Below are positions 27,372 through 36,447 of a stretch of 64,000 nt of DNA, piece after piece. This stretch comes from Rhizobium sp. Root482 (GTDB lineage Bacteria; Pseudomonadota; Alphaproteobacteria; Rhizobiales; Rhizobiaceae). The position numbers and the translations under genes were made by a program. Location of the stretch: assembly GCF_001426565.1 (NCBI RefSeq), contig NZ_LMFA01000012.1, positions 558,861 through 622,860 on the forward strand. The letters run 5' to 3'. The notes under the pieces are model-generated. The model did no database searches. It was not told where the DNA came from and saw nothing but the letters and a program-made list of their open reading frames with translations. Positions within the stretch are counted from its first letter, which is position 1. The number at the start of each line of letters is the position of its first letter.

Positions 27372-29087
27372 TCAACCGACCCGACGCTCGGCTGCCAGGG
27401 GCACGAATTTCCGGTAGACGGCCTCGATCATGTCCGGGCTGATCGGCTTGGTGATATGGTCGTTCATGCCGGCCGCAAGCGCCCGTTCGATATCGATATC
27501 GAGAGCCTGCGCCGTGACGGCGACGATCGGGGTCTGGAACTCTGCCGATTTTTCGGCCGCGCGGATGACGCGCGCCGCATCGAAGCCGTTCATGACCGGC
27601 ATGGAAACATCCATCAGCACGAGGTTCGGCCGATATTCCTGCCAGAACCGCACGGCTTCCTCGCCGTTTGCGGCGATGCGGTAGGAAATCCCAAGTCCTT
27701 CGAGGATCTGCGAAAAGACGATCTGGTTGATCTCGTTGTCCTCGGCGACCACGACTTCGATTTCCGGCGGCGGCCGGCCCTGAGGTTCCGCATCGGGAAT
27801 GACGATCTCCCAATCCGCCGGAACCTCGGAGCCACTGCCGTTTTCGCAAAGCCCGGTGAGACTGCCCCGCAGATCGGCCGGCTTCCAGTCCTTGGCGAGA
27901 AGCAGAGACGGCGAGTTCTTCCATTGCGCAATGACGCCCAAGGCATCGGCGCCCGTTCCGTCCACCACCAGTGCGTCGATGCGGATATCGCACCCCGCGC
28001 AAAGGTCGGCAAAGGCTGTGAGTTCGGTTCGGTTCCGAACCGCACAGGCGTCGAAGCCCCAGCGGCACAGCAAGGGAACCAGGCTTTGCTCCAGGGCGGG
28101 CGCGGATGTCAGCACCAGAACCCGGCCATTGGCCGGCGCCGCCGGCTTGATGATCGCACCTGCCTCGACCAGATGCTGCATGTCGATGGAGAGGAAAGGA
28201 TCGTAGCAGTTCTGCGCCGGGACAAAGGCTGCATAGTCTTTGATTTCCAGCGGCGACCGGCCGGAGAAAATGCCGTTCCCGTCATAACCGACGACGAGGT
28301 CGGTCACGTCGTTCATGCAGGTGACCAGCAGATATTTGCCGGGCGTACCGACGCGGAATTTGCGGGTGACGACCCAGAGATCCTCGCCGTCCGCCTTGAC
28401 GATCTGTTCCGGCAGGCAATGGACCTCACCGGTCTCCAGCGTGGCGCGGTCGGAGCGCTCGAATTTTTCCGCCAGTTCCGGCTCCAGCAGGTCCCAGACC
28501 GAGCGGCCGAGAATGGCATCGGCGGTCATTCCGTGCAGGGTGCAGAAGGCCCTGTTGACGGCGACGTAATTGAGGCTGCGGTCCTTGACGCAGATCGGAT
28601 TGGGCAGGCAATCGAGAATGCCCTCCGTGAGCTCGACGCGCTCCACGTCCAGCTGCATCTGCTCGTCGCGCTTCTTCTGCTCGGAGACATCGCTGATGGC
28701 GACGATGCCGAGGCCGTTCGAAAGGCGGCGCTTGCGCACGCTGATCCAACGGTGACGGCCGATGCGCTCCACCATTTCGAAACGTTCGCGCCAATGGTGG
28801 GAAAGCTGCTCTGAAATCCACTCGTCGCGGTTGGAATGCCGGTGGCTCGTCTCGGGCGCCGTGCCGGAGCGAACGCCGGAATCGAAGATCGCGCCGAGAA
28901 ATTCCCTCAGCCGCGTCCCGGGCTCGAGAAATTGCGCGGGGATCGGATAGAATTGCAGGATGGGCCGGCTTGCAAAAACGATCTCGTCATTCTTGTCGCA
29001 GACAAGGATGGCCAGGCCGAGAGCGTCGGATGTCGCCTCGAGCACGGTTTTCTGGATGTTCGCGCCAAATGACGCTACATCATTCAT
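27372..29087 (-). CDS. PAS sensor protein with pseudo-receiver and receiver domains
   Basis: A 571-aa cytosolic protein. An N-terminal PAS-like region (about 10-135), a short helix, a clear PAS domain (about 150-270; 'LDCLPNPICVKDRSLNYVAV'), then a degenerate receiver (about 315-415; 'GRVLVLTSAPALEQSLVPLL', no clean phospho-acceptor) and a full receiver (about 445-560; 'VVAEDNEINQ', Asp in 'LMDVSMPVMNGFDA', 'PIVAVTAQ', Lys in 'ITKPI'). There is no histidine-kinase core or output domain, so it resembles a hybrid kinase with the kinase removed. The ATG at 29087 follows 'GAGGGCTATGCA'. It is divergent from mutL, and no partner kinase is adjacent. Confidence 0.88.
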   Translation of the reverse strand: MNDVASFGANIQKTVLEATSDALGLAILVCDKNDEIVFASRPILQFYPIPAQFLEPGTRLREFLGAIFDSGVRSGTAPETSHRHSNRDEWISEQLSHHWRERFEMVERIGRHRWISVRKRRLSNGLGIVAISDVSEQKKRDEQMQLDVERVELTEGILDCLPNPICVKDRSLNYVAVNRAFCTLHGMTADAILGRSVWDLLEPELAEKFERSDRATLETGEVHCLPEQIVKADGEDLWVVTRKFRVGTPGKYLLVTCMNDVTDLVVGYDGNGIFSGRSPLEIKDYAAFVPAQNCYDPFLSIDMQHLVEAGAIIKPAAPANGRVLVLTSAPALEQSLVPLLCRWGFDACAVRNRTELTAFADLCAGCDIRIDALVVDGTGADALGVIAQWKNSPSLLLAKDWKPADLRGSLTGLCENGSGSEVPADWEIVIPDAEPQGRPPPEIEVVVAEDNEINQIVFSQILEGLGISYRIAANGEEAVRFWQEYRPNLVLMDVSMPVMNGFDAARVIRAAEKSAEFQTPIVAVTAQALDIDIERALAAGMNDHITKPISPDMIEAVYRKFVPLAAERRVG

Positions 29088-29367
29088 TGCATAGCCCTCA
29101 CACAAGCTTGCGGCTTCTTTTCCGGGGGGACATGCTGATCAGATGGCGCAATGGCCCTATCTGGGGTTCAATCCTGGGCGGCCAGCATCGCCACAGGCTC
29201 CAAATCGACGAACCCGTGCTCATTCAGGTTCATGGGGAAAATCGCAGCTTTGTATTAAGGCGAGATTAAATTCGGCCCGATCCTGTCGCGCATTCCCATT
29301 GCGACACAGCCGGGGATAGAGGTCGGGGAACCCTTTCCACGACGGCCCGAATCCGGGACAATAGCCC

Positions 29368-31167
29368 ATGCCCATCAAACAGCTCTCCGAAACCCTGATC
29401 AACCAGATTGCCGCCGGCGAGGTCATCGAACGGCCGGCAAGCGCTGCCAAGGAACTGATCGAAAACGCGCTCGACGCCGGTGCCACCCGGATCGAAATCG
29501 CGACAGCAGGCGGCGGCAAGACGCTGCTGCGCGTCAGCGACAATGGCTGCGGCATGGGGTCGGAAGAGCTCGAACTGGCGGTGCAACGCCATTGCACCTC
29601 CAAGCTCGACGACAATCTCCTCGATATCAGGACGCTCGGCTTTCGCGGCGAGGCCCTGCCGTCGATCGGCTCGGTGGCCCGGCTTACCATTGCCAGCCGA
29701 CCGGCCGGTGCCGGCCATGGCGCCGAGATCGGCGTTTTCGGCGGCAAGCTGCAGCCCGTAAAACCTGCTGCGGTGAACCAGGGCACGATGGTGGAGGTGC
29801 GCGACCTGTTCTTCGCCACGCCGGCGCGGCTGGCCTTCATGAAGACCGAGCGGGCCGAGGCAGCGGCCATCTCGGAGGTGGTGCGGCGGATGGCGATCGC
29901 CTTTCCCGGCGTGCGTTTCGTGCTTTCCGGCTCGGACCGGACAACGCTCGAATTTGCCTCCACCGGCGAGGATCGGCTGGCCCGCATCGCGCAGGTGCTC
30001 GGCCGCGATTTCCGCGACAATGCCATTGTGATCGATGCGGAGCGCGAGGGCGCGCGGCTGACCGGATTTGCCGGCGTGCCCACCTTCAACCGCGGCAATT
30101 CCCTGCAGCAATATGCCTACGTCAACGGCCGCCCGGTGCAGGACAAGCTGATCTGGTCGGCCCTGCGCGCCGCCTATGCCGAAACCATTCCGCAGGGGCG
30201 CTATCCCGTTGCGACGCTCTTTCTCGATGTCGATCCCGATATCGTCGACGTCAATGTGCATCCGGCCAAATCGGATGTCCGTTTTCGCGATCCGGGCATG
30301 GTGCGCGGACTGATCATCGGCGCGATCCGCCAGGCCCTGGCACAGGATGGCGACCGGGCCTCGACGACCGGCGCCGGCGGTCTGATGCGGGCCTTTCGCC
30401 CGGAACCGCAGCGCCACAACGGCACATGGAGTGCCGCGACATCGCCCTACCGGCCGATGGATTTCGGCTCCGTGCCGACCGGATTTGGCGAGACGCCGCA
30501 GGCAGGCCTTTCCGGCCTCACCATGCCATCGGCGCGGATGTCCGTGCCCGAACCCGAAACGGCATTTGCGGAACCGGCCGATCAACCGCATCCGCTTGGC
30601 GCGGCGCGGGCGCAGTTGCACGAAAACTATATCGTCGCCCAGACCGAGGACGGCCTCGTCATCGTCGATCAGCATGCGGCACACGAACGGCTGGTGTTCG
30701 AGGCATTGCGCAAGGCATTGAATGCGCGGCCGATTCCGGCACAGGCGCTGCTCATTCCCGAAATCGTCGATCTTCCCGAGGAGGATTGCGACCGGCTGAT
30801 CAGCCATGTGGACGAATTTTCGCGGCTGGGACTTGGGATCGAGCGTTTCGGCCCCGGCGCCGTCGCCATTCGGGAGACACCGGCGATGCTCGGCGAAATG
30901 GACGCTGTGGGGCTGGTGCGCCAACTGGCCGACGAGCTTGCCGAATGGGACACGGCGAACGGCCTCGCAAACCGGCTGGACTATCTGGCGGCGACCATGG
31001 CCTGCCACGGCTCGGTGCGCTCCGGCCGCAGGCTTCGGCCGGAAGAGATGAACGCGCTGCTGCGCCAGATGGAGGCGACGCCGGGCTCGGGCCAATGCAA
31101 TCACGGCCGACCGACCTATATCGAGCTGAAACTGTCGGATATCGAGAAACTGTTCGGCCGCAGTTGA
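29368..31167 (+). CDS. mutL: DNA mismatch repair protein MutL
   Basis: MutL (599 aa) links MutS mismatch recognition to strand removal. The N-terminal GHKL ATPase shows '[20 protein letters not shown]', 'DNGCGM' and '[10 protein letters not shown]'. A Pro/Ala-rich linker spans about 340-410. The C-terminal dimerisation domain has the exact endonuclease motif DQHA-x2-E-x4-E ('[12 protein letters not shown]', about residue 434) and 'QCNHGRPT', so this MutL should nick DNA itself, as expected in bacteria lacking MutH. The start ATG 29368 gives full length. It is followed by a DUF2093 gene and is divergent from the PAS-receiver gene. Confidence 0.96.
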   Translation: MPIKQLSETLINQIAAGEVIERPASAAKELIENALDAGATRIEIATAGGGKTLLRVSDNGCGMGSEELELAVQRHCTSKLDDNLLDIRTLGFRGEALPSIGSVARLTIASRPAGAGHGAEIGVFGGKLQPVKPAAVNQGTMVEVRDLFFATPARLAFMKTERAEAAAISEVVRRMAIAFPGVRFVLSGSDRTTLEFASTGEDRLARIAQVLGRDFRDNAIVIDAEREGARLTGFAGVPTFNRGNSLQQYAYVNGRPVQDKLIWSALRAAYAETIPQGRYPVATLFLDVDPDIVDVNVHPAKSDVRFRDPGMVRGLIIGAIRQALAQDGDRASTTGAGGLMRAFRPEPQRHNGTWSAATSPYRPMDFGSVPTGFGETPQAGLSGLTMPSARMSVPEPETAFAEPADQPHPLGAARAQLHENYIVAQTEDGLVIVDQHAAHERLVFEALRKALNARPIPAQALLIPEIVDLPEEDCDRLISHVDEFSRLGLGIERFGPGAVAIRETPAMLGEMDAVGLVRQLADELAEWDTANGLANRLDYLAATMACHGSVRSGRRLRPEEMNALLRQMEATPGSGQCNHGRPTYIELKLSDIEKLFGRS

Positions 31168-31308
31168 GCCGTTCGCGTCAATTGCGCTGGAAATATGGGC
31201 CATGGCGAGCTAGAGCAAACAAGGCGACGAGAGATCGCGCACCGGTGAAGGCGGGTGCCGGCCGGCCTATCATTGAAAACGGACAACGACATGCGAGGTC
31301 GAAGGGTG

Positions 31309-31539
31309 ATGAACCGGTTTGAAGGCAGTGGCGACAGGCAGGCCAAGATCCGCTATCTCGATGGCGATTTCCAGATCGTGCTGCCCGGATCCCACGTCAT
31401 CTGCGCGGTCACTGGCGCCGTCATCCCGGTGGACGAATTGCGCTACTGGAGCGTGGCGCGGCAGGAAGCCTATGCCGACGCCGCCGCTTCCTATGAAGCG
31501 GAAAAGCGTGCCGGGGCTCTACCCGGCCAGACATCGTAG
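31309..31539 (+). CDS. DUF2093 domain protein
   Basis: A 76-residue protein of the DUF2093 family, found almost only in alphaproteobacteria. 'AKIRYLDGDFQIVLPGSHVI' and 'CAVTGAVIPVDELRYWSVAR' cover the whole domain, which has one Cys and reads like a small beta-rich fold. The ATG at 31309 follows 'GAAGGGTG'; the frame extends to 31255 without homology. It lies between mutL and the convergent lpxK (six-base gap), a conserved rhizobial neighbourhood. Function is unknown. Confidence 0.85.
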   Translation: MNRFEGSGDRQAKIRYLDGDFQIVLPGSHVICAVTGAVIPVDELRYWSVARQEAYADAAASYEAEKRAGALPGQTS

Positions 31540-31545
31540 GCCAGT

Positions 31546-32583
31546 TCAGGCCCGGTCTTTCCGCAGGCTGCGCATCCGGGCGGCATTGACGGCGGCGTCG
31601 ATGATCTTGGCTGGCACCGCAGGATCGTCGAAGCGCACATCCACGGCGATGATCCGGCTTTTCTCCATCAGTTCCCCTGCCCGGCCATGGCCCGGCTCCA
31701 GCCGTACCATATCCTTGGCCGTGGTCACCATTCGGTAGCCCTTCGCGGCGGCGAGATCGAGGAGGTCGGCGATCTCATCGGTCGAGAAATGGTGATGGTC
31801 CGGAAAGCTGCGGGTTTCGGCAAGGACCGCGCCTGTCTCACGAACGGTGCGGAAGAACTTCTCCGGATCGGCGATACCCGCCCAGGCAAGCACCGGCACA
31901 TCCTTCAGGCCGCCATCGTCCAGATGCACGATATCGGCCGCGTGGATCGGCTTGCCGGCCCGCGCCGCCCGGCGAACCAGCACATCGGCGCGGTCGCCAT
32001 TGCCGATTTTCAGCAGCGCCGAGGCGTGGCGCAGTTGTTGGCCGATCGGCGCCCGGACCGGGCCGGACGGGATCATGAAGCCATTGCCGATACCGCGCCG
32101 GCTGTCGATCACCAAAAGCGAGAAATCGAAGACCAGCCGGGCGCTCTGGAACCCGTCATCCATGATGATGATGTCGGCGCCCTCGGCAACCAGCCGGCGG
32201 GCACCTTCAATGCGTTTGCGGCAGACCACGGCCATGCCTTCGCGGGCAAGCAGCAGCGGTTCGTCGCCGACATCGCGGGCGCGGTGATGGCCGGCATCGA
32301 CGACAGTCGTCACATCGAGCGAGCCACCATAGCCCCGGCTGAGAAAGCCCGGATTCAGCCCCTTCTTCCGAGCGGCGCGGGCGAGCGCGATCGCCGTCGG
32401 CGTCTTGCCGGCGCCGCCGACGGTGAAATTGCCGACGCAGATGACCGGAACCGGAACCGAGGCGCGCCGCGCGTGATCCATGCGCGAGCCGGAAATACGA
32501 CCGTAAACCCAGGAGAAAGGCCAGAGGCCATAGGCGCGCCAATCCGCCTTGGTCCACCAGAACGGTGGTGCTTCAGATACCAT
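31546..32583 (-). CDS. lpxK: Tetraacyldisaccharide 4'-kinase
   Basis: LpxK (345 aa) phosphorylates the 4' position of the lipid A disaccharide precursor at the inner membrane. A membrane-associated N-terminus ('[20 protein letters not shown]') precedes the Walker A '[17 protein letters not shown]'; 'LSRGYGG' and 'DDGFQS' are family signatures. The frame extends to 32625, but the ATG at 32583 follows 'GGCGGAAAGACTG' and begins the conserved 'VSEAPPFWW' start. From memory, many rhizobia have lpxK directly after waaA; here a HAD gene and a divergent flagellin-like gene separate them. Confidence 0.95.
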   Translation of the reverse strand: MVSEAPPFWWTKADWRAYGLWPFSWVYGRISGSRMDHARRASVPVPVICVGNFTVGGAGKTPTAIALARAARKKGLNPGFLSRGYGGSLDVTTVVDAGHHRARDVGDEPLLLAREGMAVVCRKRIEGARRLVAEGADIIIMDDGFQSARLVFDFSLLVIDSRRGIGNGFMIPSGPVRAPIGQQLRHASALLKIGNGDRADVLVRRAARAGKPIHAADIVHLDDGGLKDVPVLAWAGIADPEKFFRTVRETGAVLAETRSFPDHHHFSTDEIADLLDLAAAKGYRMVTTAKDMVRLEPGHGRAGELMEKSRIIAVDVRFDDPAVPAKIIDAAVNAARMRSLRKDRA

Positions 32584-32817
32584 CAGTCTTTCCGCCTTCC
32601 GCGCCCATGGTTTTCGGTTCACCATGCTTGACGCGGTATTTTTCGTAGGACCGGAACAAATTTTTTAAGCCTGAGACAAATGTTCCGAACGGCGATACAA
32701 AACGGCAGATCGCCGGGAATTGCAAGCCTCGCACGGTAGTCCGGCTGGCCGCATGTTTTCGCCGGCATCGCACCGGGCGTATTTTTACGGGTATGCGGCC
32801 AGCCGGATATACCGGGT

Positions 32818-32848
32818 GTTAACCAGCTTTGGGCGACAACTGGTTAAC
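32818..32848. promoter_or_regulatory. Inverted repeat GTTAACCAG-N13-CTGGTTAAC
   Basis: Perfect 9-bp arms around a 13-base spacer, 47 bases before the flagellin-like start in the 311-base lpxK/flagellin divergent gap. TTAACC in each arm recalls CtrA half-sites and the palindrome at 6725-6749. The rest of the gap is AT-rich and holds a weaker GGAACA...TGTTCC pair near 32653-32686; I see no gene in it. Confidence 0.5.
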
Positions 32849-32894
32849 TACGTTATCGACTTCCGTTTTCCTGTTTTTTGTAGCGGTTTTGACA

Positions 32895-33992
32895 ATGATC
32901 ACCACAAGTTTCAATTCGGCGGCGACCGCCGCCCTGGCGATCCTGCGCCATAATGACAGCACCCACGACAAGTTACAGAACGTCGTCACCACCGGCATGC
33001 GGATATCGGAGGCGGCGGACAATGCCGCCTATTGGTCGATCGCCACCGACATGCGCAACACCGCCAAGGCGACGAGCACCGTCATCGACGCGCTGGAACT
33101 CGGCGCGGCACTGATCGACGTGTCCTACCAGGCGTCCGAAACCCTCATCGACATAAGCTCCGAGATCAAGGCCCGGGTGCTGATGATGAAGGATGTCGGC
33201 ATCGACCGCTACAAGGTCAGCTCGGAAATCTACGAGTTGGAAAAGCAGTTCCTGTCGACCTTGGAATCGGCCTCCTTCAACGGCCGCAATCTGCTGGCGC
33301 CGGGCAAGCTCAATTATGTGGAAAAATCCTATGTCGACGGCAATGGCCGGACGCTGAACTATATCGAGATGAGCCCGCCGGATGCGGGCCTGGTCTTCGG
33401 CGGTATCGTTGCGAGCTATACCAAGGGCAGGGTCGGCATCATCAACATCCATGGCGACAGCAATCTCAACATCTTCGGCCCGGCCTCCTACAAGAACGAG
33501 GATGGCTCGATCAGTCCGCAAAGCGGCCTCGTCGACGATCCGCAGGCGGATGGCATGACGAATGGCGTGACGCATGAGGACCCCGCCAAGACTTCGGCCT
33601 GGCTGCCGGCCTTCAACGGCCGCACGCAGGTCGCGTTCAATCATGGCGGCCATACCGACGACATGTTCAGCGCTTCACATATGGGCGAAGTGCCCGACGA
33701 CCTGGTCGACTATGCCACCGACCTCCTGCTCACCCGCTACGACACCATCCACGCGACGCTGACCGACCGGGCGGCGACGCTGGGCTCGCTCAGCATGCGC
33801 ATCGACATGCAGGCCGACTATAATCGGACATTGACGGCGACGATCGAAAAGGGCGTGGGGCGGCTGGTGGATGCGGATATGAGCGATGCTTCCACCAAGC
33901 TCAAGGCCATCCAGTCGCAGGTGCAGCTGACGGTCCAGGCGCTCAATATCGCCAATAATTCGCCGTCGCTGCTGATGCAGCTGTTCCAGTGA
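32895..33992 (+). CDS. Divergent flagellin-like protein
   Basis: A 365-aa protein with flagellin N- and C-terminal helical domains. N-terminus: 'SFNSAATAALAILRHNDSTH', 'GMRISEAADNAAYWSIATDM', 'ALELGAALIDVSYQ', close to the rhizobial pattern 'GLRI-ASDNAAYWSIAT'. C-terminus: 'RAATLGSLSMRIDMQADYNR', 'VDADMSDASTKLKAIQSQVQ', ending 'SPSLLMQLFQ'. The central variable region (about 165-270) is unlike common rhizobial flagellins and rich in Gly, His and Asp. It is alone, far from a flagellar cluster, with a large palindrome upstream and only a weak ribosome-binding site. It may be a minor filament subunit or an orphan. The fold assignment is firm; its role is not. Confidence 0.85.
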   Translation: MITTSFNSAATAALAILRHNDSTHDKLQNVVTTGMRISEAADNAAYWSIATDMRNTAKATSTVIDALELGAALIDVSYQASETLIDISSEIKARVLMMKDVGIDRYKVSSEIYELEKQFLSTLESASFNGRNLLAPGKLNYVEKSYVDGNGRTLNYIEMSPPDAGLVFGGIVASYTKGRVGIINIHGDSNLNIFGPASYKNEDGSISPQSGLVDDPQADGMTNGVTHEDPAKTSAWLPAFNGRTQVAFNHGGHTDDMFSASHMGEVPDDLVDYATDLLLTRYDTIHATLTDRAATLGSLSMRIDMQADYNRTLTATIEKGVGRLVDADMSDASTKLKAIQSQVQLTVQALNIANNSPSLLMQLFQ

Positions 33993-34002
33993 GCATCGGC
34001 TC

Positions 34003-34710
34003 TTAGACCAGGACCGCCTCAAGCTCGGTAATATCGTTGAGGCAATGATCGGAAGCGGCCGCCAGCGATTGCGGCGAGCCGGTGCCGGTCAAAACCGCGA
34101 CGGTCAATCCGGCGCCGGCATTGCGGCCCATATGGAGATCGTGATTGTTGTCGCCGACAACCGCGACCTGGTGGGGTTGAAGCCCCGTCGCGGCGCAGAA
34201 GCCGTGCACCATGCCCGGCTGCGGCTTTACGCCGAAACCGCTATCATAGCCGGCGACATAATGCAGGTAGGTGTCGAAGCCGAAGCGCTTCGCGGTTCCC
34301 CGGATCGAGCGCTCATTGTCGCTGGAGGCAACACCGAGCCGGTAGCCCTTGGCGTGCAGGTCCGCAAAGAAGGCTGCGAGGTCGGTGACCGGCACGGCAT
34401 AGGCGGCCGAATTGGCAAAGAGCCCGTCGAACTTCTCAGTCAGCGCCTCCACCGTATAGGGGGCACCGGCCGCGACCATGCCGGCGGCGATCTCCGCCGC
34501 GGTTCCGGCGGCAAGCAGGCTGTCGGGCGTCACATGCCCAGTATCGGGGTCCATGCCGCCGGCCAGAAGCAGGCGTCTTGCCAGTGCCGCATCGCCATTG
34601 GCGGCGATGGTGGCGACCTCGTAGTTCACGGGCACCCAGCTTTTCACATAGTCGAGCAGCGTGCCGTCCTTGTCGAACAGGATGCCGGCAATGGTTCTAT
34701 CGGTCGTCAT
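34003..34710 (-). CDS. HAD-family hydrolase (phosphoglycolate phosphatase-like)
   Basis: A 235-aa haloacid-dehalogenase-type phosphatase of the Gph/PGMB group. Motif I 'GILFDKDGTLLDY' with both Asp residues; a helical cap (about 20-85); motif II Ser in 'LGVASSDNERS'; Lys in 'GVKPQPGMVH'; motif IV 'VAVVGDNNHDLHMGRNAGAG'. Substrate is not evident; phosphoglycolate or a sugar phosphate is typical. It starts 27 bases after waaA on the same strand and could be cotranscribed; its end almost touches the convergent flagellin-like gene (10 bases). Confidence 0.9.
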   Translation of the reverse strand: MTTDRTIAGILFDKDGTLLDYVKSWVPVNYEVATIAANGDAALARRLLLAGGMDPDTGHVTPDSLLAAGTAAEIAAGMVAAGAPYTVEALTEKFDGLFANSAAYAVPVTDLAAFFADLHAKGYRLGVASSDNERSIRGTAKRFGFDTYLHYVAGYDSGFGVKPQPGMVHGFCAATGLQPHQVAVVGDNNHDLHMGRNAGAGLTVAVLTGTGSPQSLAAASDHCLNDITELEAVLV

Positions 34711-34737
34711 CGGGCATCCCGTCGGAGAAAGGAAAAT

Positions 34738-36051
34738 TTAGTTTTCACCGCGCGGCTGCAGCCGCGCCTTCACCGTCAGCGGGTTGATATAGGGCTCCAG
34801 CCCCCTCACCGTCGCCGACAATGCACCACGCATTTCATGCACGGTTTCAAGGCCGGCATCGATCATCTTGCGACGAACCTCGTCGTTGATGAGAAGATAG
34901 TTGACGCCCTTGGCCAGCATCTCGACATCGCGGATGATCTTGGCGCTGCCGTTCTTGGCCAGCATCTGGTAGGTATCGCGGAAATTCTGGACATTGCCGC
35001 CCGACAGGATCGCGCAGCCGAGCATGGCCGGCTCCAGCGGGTTCTGCCCGCCCTCGCCGAACAGCGAGCGGCCGACAAAGGCCACTTCGGTCATCCTGAG
35101 ATAGAGCCCCATTTCGCCGATCGTATCGCCGAGGAAAATGTCCGTCTGCGGGGTGATGGGATCGTTGCGGGTGCGCCTTGCCACAGTCAGCCCCTTGGCG
35201 GTCAGCATCGCCTCGATGGCGTCGCAGCGTTCGGGGTGGCGCGGCACGATGATGGTGAGAAGCCCGGTGCGCTCCCTCAGGGCGCGGTGGACGATGCCGG
35301 CGGCATTTTCCTCGCCCTCGAAGGTGGAGATCGCCGCCCAGGTCTTGCGGTCGCCGATCTGCTGTTGATAGTGGCGCAAGGCGCCCTTGTCATAGGGCGG
35401 CGCATCGGTATCGACCTTCAGATTGCCGGATACCATGACCGGCAAGGCACCGAGAACGCGGAACCGGTCGGCATCGAGCTCGGACTGGGCAATCACCAGC
35501 GCCAGGTTTTCAAACAGGGCATCGGCAAGCCAGGGGCGCTTCTTCCAGCGGCCGAAAGTACGATCCGACAAGCGTCCATTGACCAGAACCTGCGGAATAT
35601 GGCGCTGCCCGAGTTCCATCATCGTCATCGGCCAGATTTCCGATTCCGCGATGATTGCCAGATCCGGTTCCCAGTAATCGAGGAAGCGGCTGACGGCCGG
35701 CTTGAAATCGAGCGGCACATATTGATGGATGACGTCGGAACCCAGCCGCTCGGCGGCGACGTGCGCCGATGTCTTCGTGCCGGTGGTGAGCACGATCGCT
35801 ATGCCGCGACGCGAAACTTCCCTGATCAGCGGAATGACGGCCGTCGTCTCGCCGACGCTTGCCGCGTGAAACCAGATCAGTGGGCCTTGGGGCCTCGGGG
35901 CGCTGGCATGGCCGTAGCGCTCCTGGCGGCGGGCAGGATCTTCCTTGCCCTTGGCGGCGCGGGCGGCGAGATAGGCCCAGACCAGAGGATAGATCGCGGT
36001 GCCGATCCAGCGATAGCTAGACAGGACCAGGCGGGCAATCTTGCGGTTCAT
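34738..36051 (-). CDS. waaA: Kdo transferase
   Basis: WaaA/KdtA (437 aa) adds 3-deoxy-D-manno-octulosonic acid to lipid A precursor, the first step of the LPS core. A short N-terminal anchor precedes 'IWFHAASVGETTAVIPLIRE', with the Glu that acts as general base in this family. A GT-B fold follows with 'RHPERCDAIEAML', 'GEMGLYLRMTEVAFVGRSLF' and 'GGQNPLEPAMLGCAILSG', which form the CMP-Kdo site. It lies in a minus-strand run pmbA - cysQ-like - DUF4170 - waaA - HAD. Confidence 0.95.
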   Translation of the reverse strand: MNRKIARLVLSSYRWIGTAIYPLVWAYLAARAAKGKEDPARRQERYGHASAPRPQGPLIWFHAASVGETTAVIPLIREVSRRGIAIVLTTGTKTSAHVAAERLGSDVIHQYVPLDFKPAVSRFLDYWEPDLAIIAESEIWPMTMMELGQRHIPQVLVNGRLSDRTFGRWKKRPWLADALFENLALVIAQSELDADRFRVLGALPVMVSGNLKVDTDAPPYDKGALRHYQQQIGDRKTWAAISTFEGEENAAGIVHRALRERTGLLTIIVPRHPERCDAIEAMLTAKGLTVARRTRNDPITPQTDIFLGDTIGEMGLYLRMTEVAFVGRSLFGEGGQNPLEPAMLGCAILSGGNVQNFRDTYQMLAKNGSAKIIRDVEMLAKGVNYLLINDEVRRKMIDAGLETVHEMRGALSATVRGLEPYINPLTVKARLQPRGEN

Positions 36052-36151
36052 GACGGGACGTCCTCACCGGCACGGACTAAGGCCCGTCCGCCGGCGCCGT
36101 GCATGGCAAAGTCCACGATCATGCCTTGCGCCTTTGCTGGCAGCATCCGCA

Positions 36152-36388
36152 TCAGGCCTGTTCCGGCTCGAGAAGCCGGTGCATATGGACGATGAAATAG
36201 CGCATATGCGCATTGTCCACGGTCAGTTGCGCCTTGGATTTCCATGCCGTCAGGGCCGTGTCGTAATCGGGGTAGATACCGACGATATCGAGCTTTTCGA
36301 GGTCGCGGAACTGCACGCCGGTCAGCGTCGTCAATTCGCCGCCGAAGACGAGGTGCAGGCGCTGTTTCTTTTCCGAATTCTCAGCCAT
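36152..36388 (-). CDS. DUF4170 domain protein
   Basis: A 78-residue soluble protein that is all DUF4170 domain ('LVFGGELTTLTGVQFRDLEK', 'VGIYPDYDTALTAWKSKAQL', 'MRYFIVHMHRLLEPE'). The family is found in alphaproteobacteria, often between waaA and a CysQ-like nucleotidase, as here. No function is established; conserved position suggests a link to envelope biogenesis, which is inference only. ATG at 36388. Confidence 0.85.
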   Translation of the reverse strand: MAENSEKKQRLHLVFGGELTTLTGVQFRDLEKLDIVGIYPDYDTALTAWKSKAQLTVDNAHMRYFIVHMHRLLEPEQA

Positions 36389-36447
36389 CAGACTTTCCCG
36401 TTTTCTTCACGTATTTTCGTTTGGTTTGCGGCATCCGGCTGGAAAGG

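Noticed and set aside
29266..31203. Long minus-strand frame (645 aa) opposite mutL
   Set aside because: It is antisense to a full, motif-perfect mutL; its translation is Arg/His/Gly-rich with no domain, typical of GC-rich shadows.
32640..32700. Possible EcfG promoter with GGAAC upstream of lpxK or the flagellin
   Set aside because: GGAAC is present on both strands here, but no CGTT lies 16-17 bases downstream.
34045..36195. 716-aa plus-strand frame over the HAD gene and waaA
   Set aside because: It runs across two well-supported minus-strand genes; composition is that of an antisense shadow.
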